Source: Metarhizium brunneum (lineage: Eukaryota > Ascomycota > Sordariomycetes > Hypocreales > Clavicipitaceae). From it: a stretch of DNA of 64,000 bases. The stretch spans positions 1,922,001-1,986,000 of the forward strand of contig NC_089424.1 of the NCBI RefSeq assembly GCF_013426205.1, read 5' to 3'. The stretch's first letter is position 1; every line of letters starts with the position of its first letter. Of this stretch, positions 54,636 to 64,000 are shown one piece after another. The notes below the pieces were generated by a model. It was not told the DNA's origin. It ran no database searches and saw only the letters and a list, made by a program, of their open reading frames with translations. The position numbers and the translations under genes are program-made.

Positions 54636-55529
54636 ATGGCCTCAGGAGTCAGAACCCTTTCCAGTTTACACAACGGCCAACATAATCGTACCGCTCCCAA
54701 TGATGACCTTGGCCACGCCCCGAATCAAATGTCTCTTCACTTCCTTGACCTCCCCGTCGACATCCTCGCTCTAATCCTCGCCCCGCTCCTCATCCAGGAC
54801 GGCCCCATTCCCTTGTGTCCATGCGGCTCAACAGGGAGCAGCGACAAGGACGGCAACGGCGACAACGGCATCAGCATCAACCCTGTACCAATCCTGCTCA
54901 TCCACCCAGCCATCTACGCCATTGCCACACCGCTCTTCTACGAAGGCAATGAGTTTGTTCTGGATCTCAGACTGAAGCACGGCCTCCATGCAAGGTCATA
55001 CTTGGATGAGGAAGCCGAGGAGGACGCGCTCGACAGGAGAGAGGGGTTCAAGTACGACGACGTGAATATTCGTCGGAGGCGAGAGGCACTTGCGCTGGAG
55101 GGGTCACTACGAAGGATACGGTCCCTGGAGATTAAGATTTTGAAGCTGAGGGGATGGATCGACGCGAGGATCGTGCCGTTGGTGCGGGACATGATTGTCC
55201 GCGGCAACCTGGCCGAGCTGACTGTCGAGATCTACAGCTCTGGCGGGCATGCAGCGGGCGGCACAAGGGCACAAGCAGCTCGGGAGAGCAGCATATTCAC
55301 ACGTCCCCCGCTGGCGGGCGTCTTGTCCCTCCTCTCCGATCCATATCTTCGGACCGCCCGTCTGTGGGTCTCGGCAACGGCTGGCGGCGCGTGGGAGCCG
55401 TTCCGGACGGCGACTGCGTCGGCCGACCTCGTGCAGATTGATTGGGCCAGCATCGTGAAACAGCTCGACCCCGAGGGGAGACAGGTGGCTGTTTTGAGGG
55501 ACGGTGGCAAGGCCAACGTAGCTCGGTGA
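54636..55529 (+). CDS. Hypothetical protein with F-box-like N-terminus
   Basis: Single exon, 297 aa, start in fair context (ccaataATGGCC). Near residues 33-52, LHFLDLPVDILALILAPLL looks like the first helices of a fungal F-box ('LPxDIxxLI'), followed by a Gly/Asp-rich loop (GSSDKDGNGDNG) and NPVPILLIHPAIYAIATPLFYEGNEF, a pattern common in F-box-related proteins of filamentous fungi. The central part is Arg/Glu-rich and helical (about 125-195), and the C-terminal part has SDPYLRTARLWVSA. GC-rich codon use contrasts sharply with the AT island 180 bp upstream. Function is unknown; F-box assignment is tentative. Confidence 0.72.
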   Translation: MASGVRTLSSLHNGQHNRTAPNDDLGHAPNQMSLHFLDLPVDILALILAPLLIQDGPIPLCPCGSTGSSDKDGNGDNGISINPVPILLIHPAIYAIATPLFYEGNEFVLDLRLKHGLHARSYLDEEAEEDALDRREGFKYDDVNIRRRREALALEGSLRRIRSLEIKILKLRGWIDARIVPLVRDMIVRGNLAELTVEIYSSGGHAAGGTRAQAARESSIFTRPPLAGVLSLLSDPYLRTARLWVSATAGGAWEPFRTATASADLVQIDWASIVKQLDPEGRQVAVLRDGGKANVAR

Positions 55530-57301
55530 CCAGCCTCACCGTACGACACCCAGCGCCCGGGGGGCAAGGTGTCACATCGGAGGGTTTTGGACAGACCTCG
55601 GACGAGTCTGGCTTGCATCACCCATTACCAAGCAGTCCAAACTTTTCAACATGACAGTGGTCCAGGGAAAACAAAAAAAAAAGCCAAGGGCTGCAACACC
55701 AACTGACTCGGTCAGTAAGCAATCTCAGACATTCCACCACTCCCACATCTCCTTGCCTTCCACTACTACCTCCGCCGGAGCGACACAAAACCACCGAGTG
55801 CGTATCACAGTGACACCCAGTCCAGCCAGTGCAACCAGTCAACCATTATAATCTTAAACCGCCAAGGAGGATCTTCAACACAAAAATCAAGCACAGCCCC
55901 CGCAAAGACCATATCTGTCCGCCCCAAAGATTCAGTCCAGAACACCAGTGCGACTCGAATGTCTCACTCAAATGATAACCTTATCCGCTTCCCCGGCGCC
56001 AGAGAATCCCAGATCCTTCCCGTTGCCTCGGCGTGTTTGAGATTGAGAGGGAAGGAGAGGGATTGAGAGAAGAAGAAGAAGCACAAACAATGCCACGTCA
56101 CAAGAAAGGCAACACAAATAAGCTTTGTTGTTTTACACCGCAACCATGTACATACACAGGTGAGAACGAGGTCTGTACATAGCAGGTTCAAAAATAACCA
56201 CAAAAAAAAATGGCACGGTAGTGGTAGTACTAGTGGCAGAAGTGGTGCCGGGAACAGGGTTTTCCCTGGCTTGGTTCGGAGCAATCTTGCGCCTTGGCAG
56301 ATGAGATGAGATGGCCCCCCCAAGACGCAAGACGCAAGACAGCCCAAGCCCAGTCCAGCCAACGCGGACAGCAGCAAACTGGCAGGTTCCCGGCGTCAGG
56401 AGCAGATCACCCTTCCCTTGTCGGCGTGTGTGATTGATGTGCGCGCCGTGGCGTGACGGGCCTTATCTCTGGGAGTTGCCAATCAGGCTCCACGTCGTCT
56501 GCCGACGAGCTGCTCCGTAGTGATTGATGAATGGAAGGGGGGGCGGATCTGCGGTTTTGGTGTTTATGGCGACAAAGCGCACCGACCGCCTTGCACCATC
56601 GACTGGACGAGTAACTTTGGCATCGACCGCATTCGTTGACGTATACTACTCGTCATCTTCTTGTTCACCGGCTTCCCACCTCCCAACAAAGAAAGAGGTG
56701 TGCTATCTGATCTGTCTTGCTCTTGGCCCAGATCGCTTGCTTCTGTCCCTTGCTGCCCACAGCGAGTCCGCCCCGCGTCTTGCGCGTGAAACTCGTCAAC
56801 TTCTTCTTTGATGAGCTGGCGAGAAACGGGGGCCGGACCTCTTTTGTCTCCCCTCTTTCACCACTCAGTACAATGCAGATACGAACGAGTGCGTGCGTGT
56901 GGCGCTGGAAGCTGCCATTTCCGTCACTGCATGAGTGACTGTGTGGTGCTCTTGAGGGTTCTACAAGCCGGACCTGGTTGGGCCCATGGATTGACTGTGA
57001 GACACACGTGCATTGGCAGATGGTTTGTAGGCATGAATTTGTCATTGGTTGCTTGCTTATCTGTTGTCGCTGTGTTTTTTAACTCCGTACATGATGAATC
57101 CTTTGTTTCCCAGACCTTGTTCACGCTTTGCTTGACTGCGCTGCCCTTTTTGTGGCACTCCATTACAAACTTGATTGTGTGCTTCCTCCCATGCCCCATG
57201 TCATGTCCTTGGTGCCGATGCCCACAGACTGGGGGGCGGGGGGACAGACGGACCAAAACGAAATAAATAGAAAAAGAAAGAAAATGGCTAGTATTGCGCA
57301 A
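55530..57301. other. Intergenic, no supported gene
   Basis: Mixed-composition DNA with many short frames and none with protein character. The part next to 57301 is 3' flank of the small gene that follows. Confidence 0.5.
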
Positions 57302-57547
57302 TTAGACAGTTGTAGCCTCGTGAAAGTCCTCCTTGTGGTCATCAAGGTGCTCGCCCCAATGCACTGGGCTGAGCTTGAGGACTCTGAAGCCGCCGCTGCT
57401 GGAGCTGGAGGATCGTCGACGAACTGGCTCTGGAGCAGGGGCCATATCTGCCGCAACTACGCGAGGGGAGGTACGGCTGGCTGGTGCTCGGGGGTAGGAA
57501 GCAGAGGTGGTGGGAGCCAGAGGAAGGAAGAAAGAGTTGGAAGACAT
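57302..57547 (-). CDS. Small (81 aa) protein with a His/Glu-rich C-terminal motif
   Basis: Single exon, start MSSNSFFLPLAP at 57547. The N-terminal half is Ala/Ser/Pro-rich. A basic-serine run (RRRSSSSSSGG) precedes the compact C-terminus GFRVLKLSPVHWGEHLDDHK followed by EDFHEATTV. I recognise 'FRxLKLxPVHxGEHxxxHxxDFHE' as a pattern seen at the ends of small uncharacterised fungal proteins; no function is known to me. The frame is short, so the case rests on that motif. No signal peptide or TM is seen. Confidence 0.6.
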   Translation of the reverse strand: MSSNSFFLPLAPTTSASYPRAPASRTSPRVVAADMAPAPEPVRRRSSSSSSGGFRVLKLSPVHWGEHLDDHKEDFHEATTV

Positions 57548-58196
57548 GGTTGGTAAAATGTCGAGTCAACGGTTGTGTTTTGGGCACGGTAGGATACGTT
57601 GTATTCCGTAGTAGGTTGGGGGATGTTGCGAGGTGATGTAGAGAAGACTTGTTTGCGCCAGGCGAGCCGTCGGTACTGGGTATTTGTGCGTACAATTTAG
57701 AATAAAAAGATGGTGACTGCCCTCTTTCCCCCAGAGGAGGGCGCCGGATGGTTGCTCTTTATACATGTTCGGCAGAGATGCCATCTCATGGAGTCATGGC
57801 CCATGGGTGTGAACTAGGGTCGGGGGACTCGGGGGTTGCAGGCCACCAAGGAAGGCATTGAACTCTGTTGGCACAAACGTCTCACACCCGGAACATCATG
57901 TACCACAATCCTGACGGCATGTCGCAGACGTGGACATTCCGGCAAGGCCCCGACCTCCACGATAGAACCTTTGAAAAACACCCCTGGCCCTCTTGTTGAC
58001 TAGGAGGTGCGGACCCCGGAGGATATTTGCTGCAGCAGGTCAGCTGATGCACAGATATCTATGAAATTGTCTTTGCGCCAGAGGTTAGTGGCACGTGCCA
58101 TTTTCTTTGCTGACCTAGCGCGGACTGCGAAGAGCGAAGAGATTGGCAACCAGACGGAGGAGCATCAGCCAAAGATGGGCGCGGCGCGGCCAGAGC
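57548..58196. other. 5' flank of the small gene up to the first MITE
   Basis: No gene seen. The last 8 bp (58189-58196) are the left target-site duplication of the MITE. Confidence 0.55.
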
Positions 58197-58521
58197 GTGA
58201 ATTGCTCGGCGGGCTTACTATTTTTGCTAGGTGCGCTTATACTTTACTAGGTACTTAGCTATTAAGCTTTATATTATAATATATTATATAATAAATAAAT
58301 ATATTTTAATATAAATAAATATATTTTAATATAAATAAATATATTTTAATATAAATAAATATATTTTAATATAAATAAATATATTTTAATATAAATAATT
58401 TATTTAAATATTTATATAAATAAATATAAAAAATTTATATATAATAAATACTTATTAAGTAAATAATTAATAAGAGAATAAATATACTTAGTAAAAAAAG
58501 TAAGCACGCCGAGTAATTCAC
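58197..58521. mobile_element. MITE copy 1 (hAT-like), 325 bp, with 20-bp satellite core
   Basis: Flanked by a perfect 8-bp direct duplication GCCAGAGC (58189-58196 and 58522-58529). The ends are inverted repeats of about 30-45 bp: the left begins GTGAATTGCTCGGCGGGC, and the right, reverse-complemented, begins GTGAATTACTCGGCGTGC. Between them is AT-only DNA with five perfect 20-bp units. There is no coding capacity. An 8-bp duplication is the hallmark of hAT transposition; the element must be mobilised in trans. Confidence 0.9.
58291..58390. repeat. 20-bp tandem array (x5) inside MITE copy 1
   Basis: Five perfect units of ATAAATAAATATATTTTAAT, with a partial sixth. In rotation (AAATATATTTTAATATAAAT) it is 18/20 identical to the reverse complement of the MITE copy 2 unit. 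Confidence 0.95.
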
Positions 58522-61500
58522 GCCAGAGCGGGCATTGTAATTTGTGGCAACAGAACAGTACGAGTACTCCGTACCGCCGCGGCTTTCCGTCAATGTCAAT
58601 GGTGCCGAAGGCCAGGGGGGGGCCACAAGTGACAACAATGAACGCCAGCGAACTGGCTGCTTGCCGAGCTCCAGACGACCAGACAGCTCCATATCCGTGG
58701 GCCGTCGCCGTCGACACTCACCATCAGATGCAAAACCACCTCGTGGTTGCCTATCAGCCCGTAGTCCTACCACACTCGGCACCCAGGCAAGGAGTATCTC
58801 GGACCGTCGTTTCATCAAAAGGTTCTCGCTGTGGCCGTCCAGAAACACCTTCTTGTGCAATTGCTGTGTTCCTGATTGGATGTGCCGGTCCCGAACCATG
58901 GGATTTCCCGGAGCCGGCTACCGTTCCGTCTGCCATGTGCCAAGTGGAGTTGCTACATCCTCCCGAGGCCGCGGGGATACGCTGGTCAAATCCCTTTGCC
59001 GACAAAAGGCTCTATGTACAGCCTGATCCTGCAAGTCGGTTCTGCATGCTCGCATCTCCAAGTCCCCTTACCACGAACCCTTCTTCCCGTGCGGGTCCTG
59101 GGCCTGCATGCTGATGGAGTTGAGCTCCCGTGCTTCGTGAATAGCCGGGCCATACTCCGAGCCCTTGACTCCAAGGAACTCTGCCAACGAGTCGCAAATC
59201 GAGCCCACTGCCGCGAGCGCATCCATTCATGTGCAAACAGTAGTTCCCAGGGAATGATGCCATGATGACTGACAACATAGCAAGAATTCCATGGCCAGCC
59301 AGCAATTTGTTCTGCAGGCTGCTCCAAGAGAAGGTCAGTCATTGAGACCGCCTGTCACAATCTTGCTGGTTAGGCTCTGGCCGACACACATGCCGTTGCA
59401 TAGTATGCAGCCAACCATGTTGATGGAATGAGATCTTTTCCTGCATCGTTGAAACAATGGTCAGAGCGACCATTATCCCAAGTATTGGAAGTGTTACCTT
59501 CTAGTTAGGGTCAGTACCGGGTTGGTGATAAGAGGAGAGCCTTGGACCTTCAATCTCACTTGACTCGTTCTGCAACCCCTGTCCCAGCGTTCAGCTTGCG
59601 AGGTTGATTGTCTATAAGGACAACTAAGAAGTTGGCTACAGAAGTATAAAGCTTTCCAGTGCCATGAACATGTCTGACAGCGTGTTGTGGCAAACGCGTT
59701 ATTGTCGCACCTCGTCATTGACCAATCCGTGCGTATCAATGCTAGTAGATTCCGTATGATTCGTGTTTCTTGTTTCAACGATTAGCTAGTACTTCTGCTT
59801 TCCTAGACACGGTACTGGTTGCACAAAAACTCACGAGGAAAGTGTTTCGCGCTTCGCAGCTCTATGGTGTTTTACACCCAACATCCTTCGACCGAAGACA
59901 GTGAGTCTATTGCTTGACCCCAACATGTTGGTGTATCTCCTGGACTGAGTAGAGACAGCCGGTAAACTGTCTATTGGTGATGGGCAACTTGGGGGTAGAT
60001 ATTCTCGAGCCGCAAGAGTCCCAGGATGCGTGCCCTGGTGCTGTGATAATGTCCTTCGGGGTTCATGAGCGGGAAATGAAGTAAACTCTGTCTTGGGTTG
60101 AAAATAACTGACACACAGGTTCGTCTATGGCGGGAGGCCTTGCCTTTACCAGGCATGTAGGCGACCCGGATCTGGCAATGGACACGACGGGAGGCAGTTG
60201 GTTTTGGCTTTCCCGGAGACAGTTATCCACAATGTTGGTGATTGATGTGACCGGCCTGCAGGTCGTATGATATGCATCTATTCTCTGTGAACCATCTATC
60301 AGCTCCCAGCTGCGCGAGTTGTCCCGTACTAGATAAACACGCTCGAGGCCGATGCGTGTTGGTTGAATGTCTCGGAGACTCGGAGCTTGCGTCGTCAATG
60401 CAGTAACTAGGTCATCAGCCATTTGGAGCTAGCCATGCAAGCCTGTGTGCCAAATGGCACCTGTCAACACGCCCCTTGGCCCTCATTCACGCTGTTCAAG
60501 CCGCTCTTTGTCCTTGCTTCGTGACGTGTGGCTGTCCGAATGGGTTGTTGGACGAAGCAAAGAGCATCCCTGTCAACTAATAACTTACAAGCCCGCCGAA
60601 GAGTCAAGACAGTGGACCATGAGTCCATGACTTGCCAAGTGCAGCAATAACGGCGCTTATGGTGTGTTTTGATTGGCTCGTTCACGGCGCCATAACCGGC
60701 GTCACATCCGTGGACCGTCATCCATCTTGCTAACGCCGGTGCCGCTTTCGATGCCGGGATCCTAGCATGTCGCGCTTCATCACTTGGTTTTTACAACTTG
60801 ATTGTACCAGCGTTTCCATTTTTCTGGAACCGGCGGGGTCCAAGAGTAGGCCAAGGTGATCCAACTCACGTGGCTGAATCAATAGTTGCATCCCCAGACA
60901 GAAGAATGTAGCGCCAACTAGATGGCCGAGCTGTCTCGCAGTGGCAACGTCGACAGGTGAATTTGTCTCTCAGAGCACTCAGTCCGCTTCATGGGAGTTC
61001 TATAAGTAACTGAGAGTAACGAACTACACCTTTGTCCAACTGCCTTGCTGCCTTTAACTTTATGTGCAGTTATCAGTGCACCATACTGAGTTCCTAGATA
61101 ATATGCCGTTAATCTGTAGAGATCACTTGACTTTTGCACAATGTGCCTGTGTCAGCTTGTTGGACAGACAAGAGTCCAGCGCATCGGATCGACACATGTT
61201 CTACACCAAGAACTCGGAAGTGAGGTGCCATCCTTGAAGACCATCGGACTCGGGAAGGTTCGCATATCTGCAGCTAGAAGCGGCCCAAATATCTCGCATT
61301 GAGCCCTCATCCATTTCGTGCCTTGATTTTAGTGTCCATGGTGTGCGCGGGAAGAGGCGGTCGCATGTCTGGCTAGGAGCTGCATGTACACCCGTCGATA
61401 ACACGGACGTGACCCGCGGGCTCGATGTTTGGAAGGGAAAGTGTCAAGTATGCAAAGATTGAGCCGCATAAGCAAAATTCGGCGCCCACTATACCTTTGA

Positions 61501-62825
61501 CATGTCTTGGGTTTCAACGAGGTCCGGGCCTCATATATCACCCCTCCTCCCCCAATAAGTTGTGAGAAAATCAGTTTGGTTCTAACTTCTAACCCCAAAG
61601 CACCACTCAATCTATAGATAATGAAGGCCATAGCAAGAAGAATAAACGAATACTCCCGACTTTTTTTTCGTAGGCTTTCAAGGTTTTCTCAGGAGAAGGC
61701 GGATCAAAGTGCGTGCCTTCTACACCGGCATGGATTGCAGATTTGCTGGCTTCGTTCAGATCTCACATTCACCCGAGCAATCCATGAATCCATGCGCAAT
61801 GCACTGGGCCATTGACCAAGTTGGGTAAGGGGAGGAGACCCCCCAATCCCTGCCAGACTCCCATGTAAACGCAAGTGTATAACGTGTTGTTGGGCAGTGA
61901 CAAATGTAGCGCATGATCATCCAGGCCATGAACTTCTAGCAGCAGCGCCAAACCTGCGCCGCGCCGCGGCTGTCTCTTCAACGCCCGGGTGGCTGCGTCC
62001 TACGTCGTCACGGGGTTCTTACTGAGTGGTTGAACTGAAGCGTTTATCCGTGTCACCGCGCCTGAAGTAGAGCAACAGTCTTTCACAGCCGCGGGGACTT
62101 GTGTAAATATGCGAAAGGCTGGGATTTGGAGTTGGCCGCCTCCACGAAAGAACCACCATGCAGGGCATCTTGCTGCGGTCTTGGCTTTGACTGTCACACC
62201 AGCTCCCATGTTATACTGGTCCACTTCCATGCATGACATAGAATGACGATCAATAGCCAATAGCCGTCAGCCCTAGTCGGTATAGACGCGATTTCGGTCT
62301 TGTCAAGTCCGGGAAAATGCCCTCAATTCACCGAGCGCCGGCTTTCGATGGACTCTGGGGTCATGGTTTGTTTGGGTGACAGGCGAAGCACCGAGCGCTT
62401 GACGGACCGGCCCTGCATTAATTAGCATTAGCATTATTGTCTTCAAAGCAGAGCAAAGCCAACGGCATGCTGTTTTCTGGGCAGAGGAGCGGTCTCAGCC
62501 AATGTTAGCTCGCCAGCCAGCCATAGTTTGCTTGTAAGCGCCCATCAACTTGTCGAATATGCACGGAACCCCTCTGGGCTCCAAATGGTGGTGCAAGCCC
62601 AATACCATATGCTGTGTCTTGTCACGGTAGCTTTATCACACCATAACGTTGTCGGGAAGTGTCGCTGGCAGTGGGGATGCGTATGCCCAATGTCTAGATA
62701 TCAAGTATTGATCAAGTCATTTGAGTTGACCGAGGTGGACAGTGAGCCAAAGGTACGAAGAGAAAGAAGGCCCAACATGGACGGAACAAACTCCGCTTTC
62801 CAGATAGAGCCATGACCACTGCCAC
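58522..62825. other. 4.3-kb gene-desert segment between the two MITEs
   Basis: Normal base composition but no gene I can support. Short protein-like pieces on the minus strand (for example 59068-59226, and 60063-60422 with 119 codons) suggest relics of old genes. One TACTCCGTA lies at 58565. The last 8 bp (62818-62825) are the left target duplication of the second MITE. Confidence 0.5.
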
Positions 62826-63237
62826 GTGAATTGCTCGGCGGGCTTACTCTTTTTGCTAGGTGTGCTCACCCCTTTTACTAGGTAAGTATATATTATATTA
62901 AAACTTTTTTTATATATTTTTAAGAAATAATTTATATTAAAATATATTTACTTATATTAAAATATATTTATTTATATTAAAATATATTTACTTATATTAT
63001 AATATATTTACTTATATTATAATATATTTACTTATATTATAATATATTTACTTATATTATAATATATTTACTTATATTATAATATATTTACTTATATTAT
63101 AATATATTTACTTATATTATAATATATTTACTTATATTATAATATATTTACTTGTATTATAATATAGCCTAATATCTAGGTACCTGGTAGTGCGTGAGCG
63201 CACCTAGCAAAAAGAGTAAGCCCGCCGAGTAATTTAT
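62826..63237. mobile_element. MITE copy 2 (hAT-like), 412 bp, with 20-bp satellite core
   Basis: Perfect 8-bp target duplication ACTGCCAC (62818-62825 and 63238-63245). The inverted ends match for about 45 bp with few mismatches: left GTGAATTGCTCGGCGGGC, right (reverse complement) ATAAATTACTCGGCGGGC, then both continue TTACTCTTTTTGCTAGGTG. The core is an eleven-copy 20-bp AT array. The ends are the same family as copy 1, and the core lies in the opposite orientation. No ORF. Confidence 0.92.
62941..63160. repeat. 20-bp tandem array (x11) inside MITE copy 2
   Basis: Eleven units of AATATATTTACTTATATTAT; the first three vary (AA endings; the second has TTTAT in place of CTTAT) and one near the end has CTTG. 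The variant AATATATTTATTTATATTAA is the exact reverse complement (rotated) of the MITE copy 1 unit. Confidence 0.95.
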
Positions 63238-64000
63238 ACTGCCACGAGGAGATAGCAAGTCCTTTTGCAGCATGCTTCGGTCGCGTCCTGTCTGTTGTTC
63301 AGCCTTGATGAGTTGCCGGCTATGGACATGATTACAGACATATATCTTGCTGTAAATCAGTAATATGGAGTCTTCTCTTTTGGTCGCTTACTTGCAGTTG
63401 CACGGGTCCATCAACGGGGCAATAGACTTGTGGATGATTCAAATCTGCAGGTCGCTTGTGCTCGTCTGTCGCGTTTGGCTCTTCATCCAGATAATGCTGA
63501 GTTTTGTTGATTGAGCTCGGCGCTTGTCTATTGCATTCTAGGACACGCCTTGCATACATGTACCCTGGTCCAATTATAGCAGGCCCGTCGTCTCAAACCG
63601 TGTTCATCCTATGCTTGTAACCATTGAGTGTGGCTACGGCGGATGTGGTATAGTGGTGGCACATGCAGCAGCTGTTGCACCAGGCGCCTAATTCTGGTGA
63701 CGGTGAGGAAAGACCAGCATTCTTTCTGTATGGGGCCAAGCTTTACTGGACGAAAGATTTGCCCGTATGTCGGCTTCACCAGCTGCCCTGCCAAGTTGCC
63801 AACACGTCATGACATTGACTATGTAGCTGATTTCGCATATGCATATTGAATGGTCTGATCGACAGGTTTGCCGAGCCGCAGGCTGAATTGTCGCCAAGAA
63901 ACGCATTTTTGAAGGTGATTGGGCTGCATATACGTATGTTCGTAGTGGAGGAGACTAGACACCTGCATCCAACCTTGATGTTCACATTTCCGCGATATAT
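63238..64000. other. Right edge, no supported gene
   Basis: Begins with the 8-bp target duplication of MITE copy 2 (63238-63245). Short frames only, none with recognisable protein features. Confidence 0.5.

Noticed and set aside
1..64000. tRNA or rRNA genes
   Set aside because: Candidate GGTTCGA-type boxes (for example near 14930 and 43268) lack matching A boxes and acceptor stems; none supported.
1..64000. Secondary-metabolite cluster
   Set aside because: No polyketide synthase, NRPS, terpene cyclase or P450 signature is seen; a lone MFS gene is not enough.

Overview
The window is nuclear DNA of a filamentous ascomycete, most likely a Sordariomycete of the order Hypocreales. The evidence is the gene set (polarisome Spa2, Bre4-type transporter, Ssb-type Hsp70, Mcr1, Ssu72, a fungal serine-rich membrane protein), short introns (mostly 50-105 nt) with GTRNGT donors and CTAAC-like branch sites, and AT-only islands that look like repeat-induced point mutation (RIP). 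I cannot name the species.

Left part (1 to about 36 kb) is ordinary gene space. In order it holds a Gfd2/YDR514C-like protein cut by the left edge (-), a small secreted Gly/Ala-rich protein (+), a single-pass membrane protein (-), a JmjN/JmjC protein (-), Spa2 (-), a five-exon Bre4-like transporter (-), the CTD phosphatase Ssu72 (-), an Nbp2/Skb5-like SH3 adaptor (+), cytochrome b5 reductase Mcr1 (+), a frameshifted MARVEL-type gene (+), an M28 peptidase of the glutamate carboxypeptidase II/Vps70 type (-) and a major facilitator (+). These are housekeeping genes with no sign of a shared pathway or operon-like order; Spa2, the SH3 adaptor and the membrane proteins relate loosely to polarity and the cell surface.

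Middle (36 to 52.2 kb) holds a SprT-like metalloprotease (-), an F-box protein with a beta-propeller-like C-terminal part (-), a serine-rich two-TM protein whose frame is interrupted by one in-frame TAG (+), a decayed coding remnant near 48.5-49.1 kb (-), and the ribosome-associated Hsp70 Ssb (+). Small AT-rich blocks and minisatellites begin here.

Right part (52.2 to 64 kb) is accessory in character. It holds a nearly GC-free island of about 1.8 kb with a 20-bp tandem array and nested inverted repeats, a single-exon hypothetical gene, a small 81-aa gene, and two short inverted-repeat elements (58197-58521 and 62826-63237) with perfect 8-bp target-site duplications. These look like hAT-type MITEs with 20-bp satellite cores. 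The 20-bp units of both elements and of the AT island belong to one family. From 58.5 kb to the right edge I find no gene I can support.

The strongest novel signals are this satellite-bearing MITE family, two dispersed intergenic motifs (TACTCCGTA and the palindrome TACCTAGGTA), and the two broken but recognisable genes.
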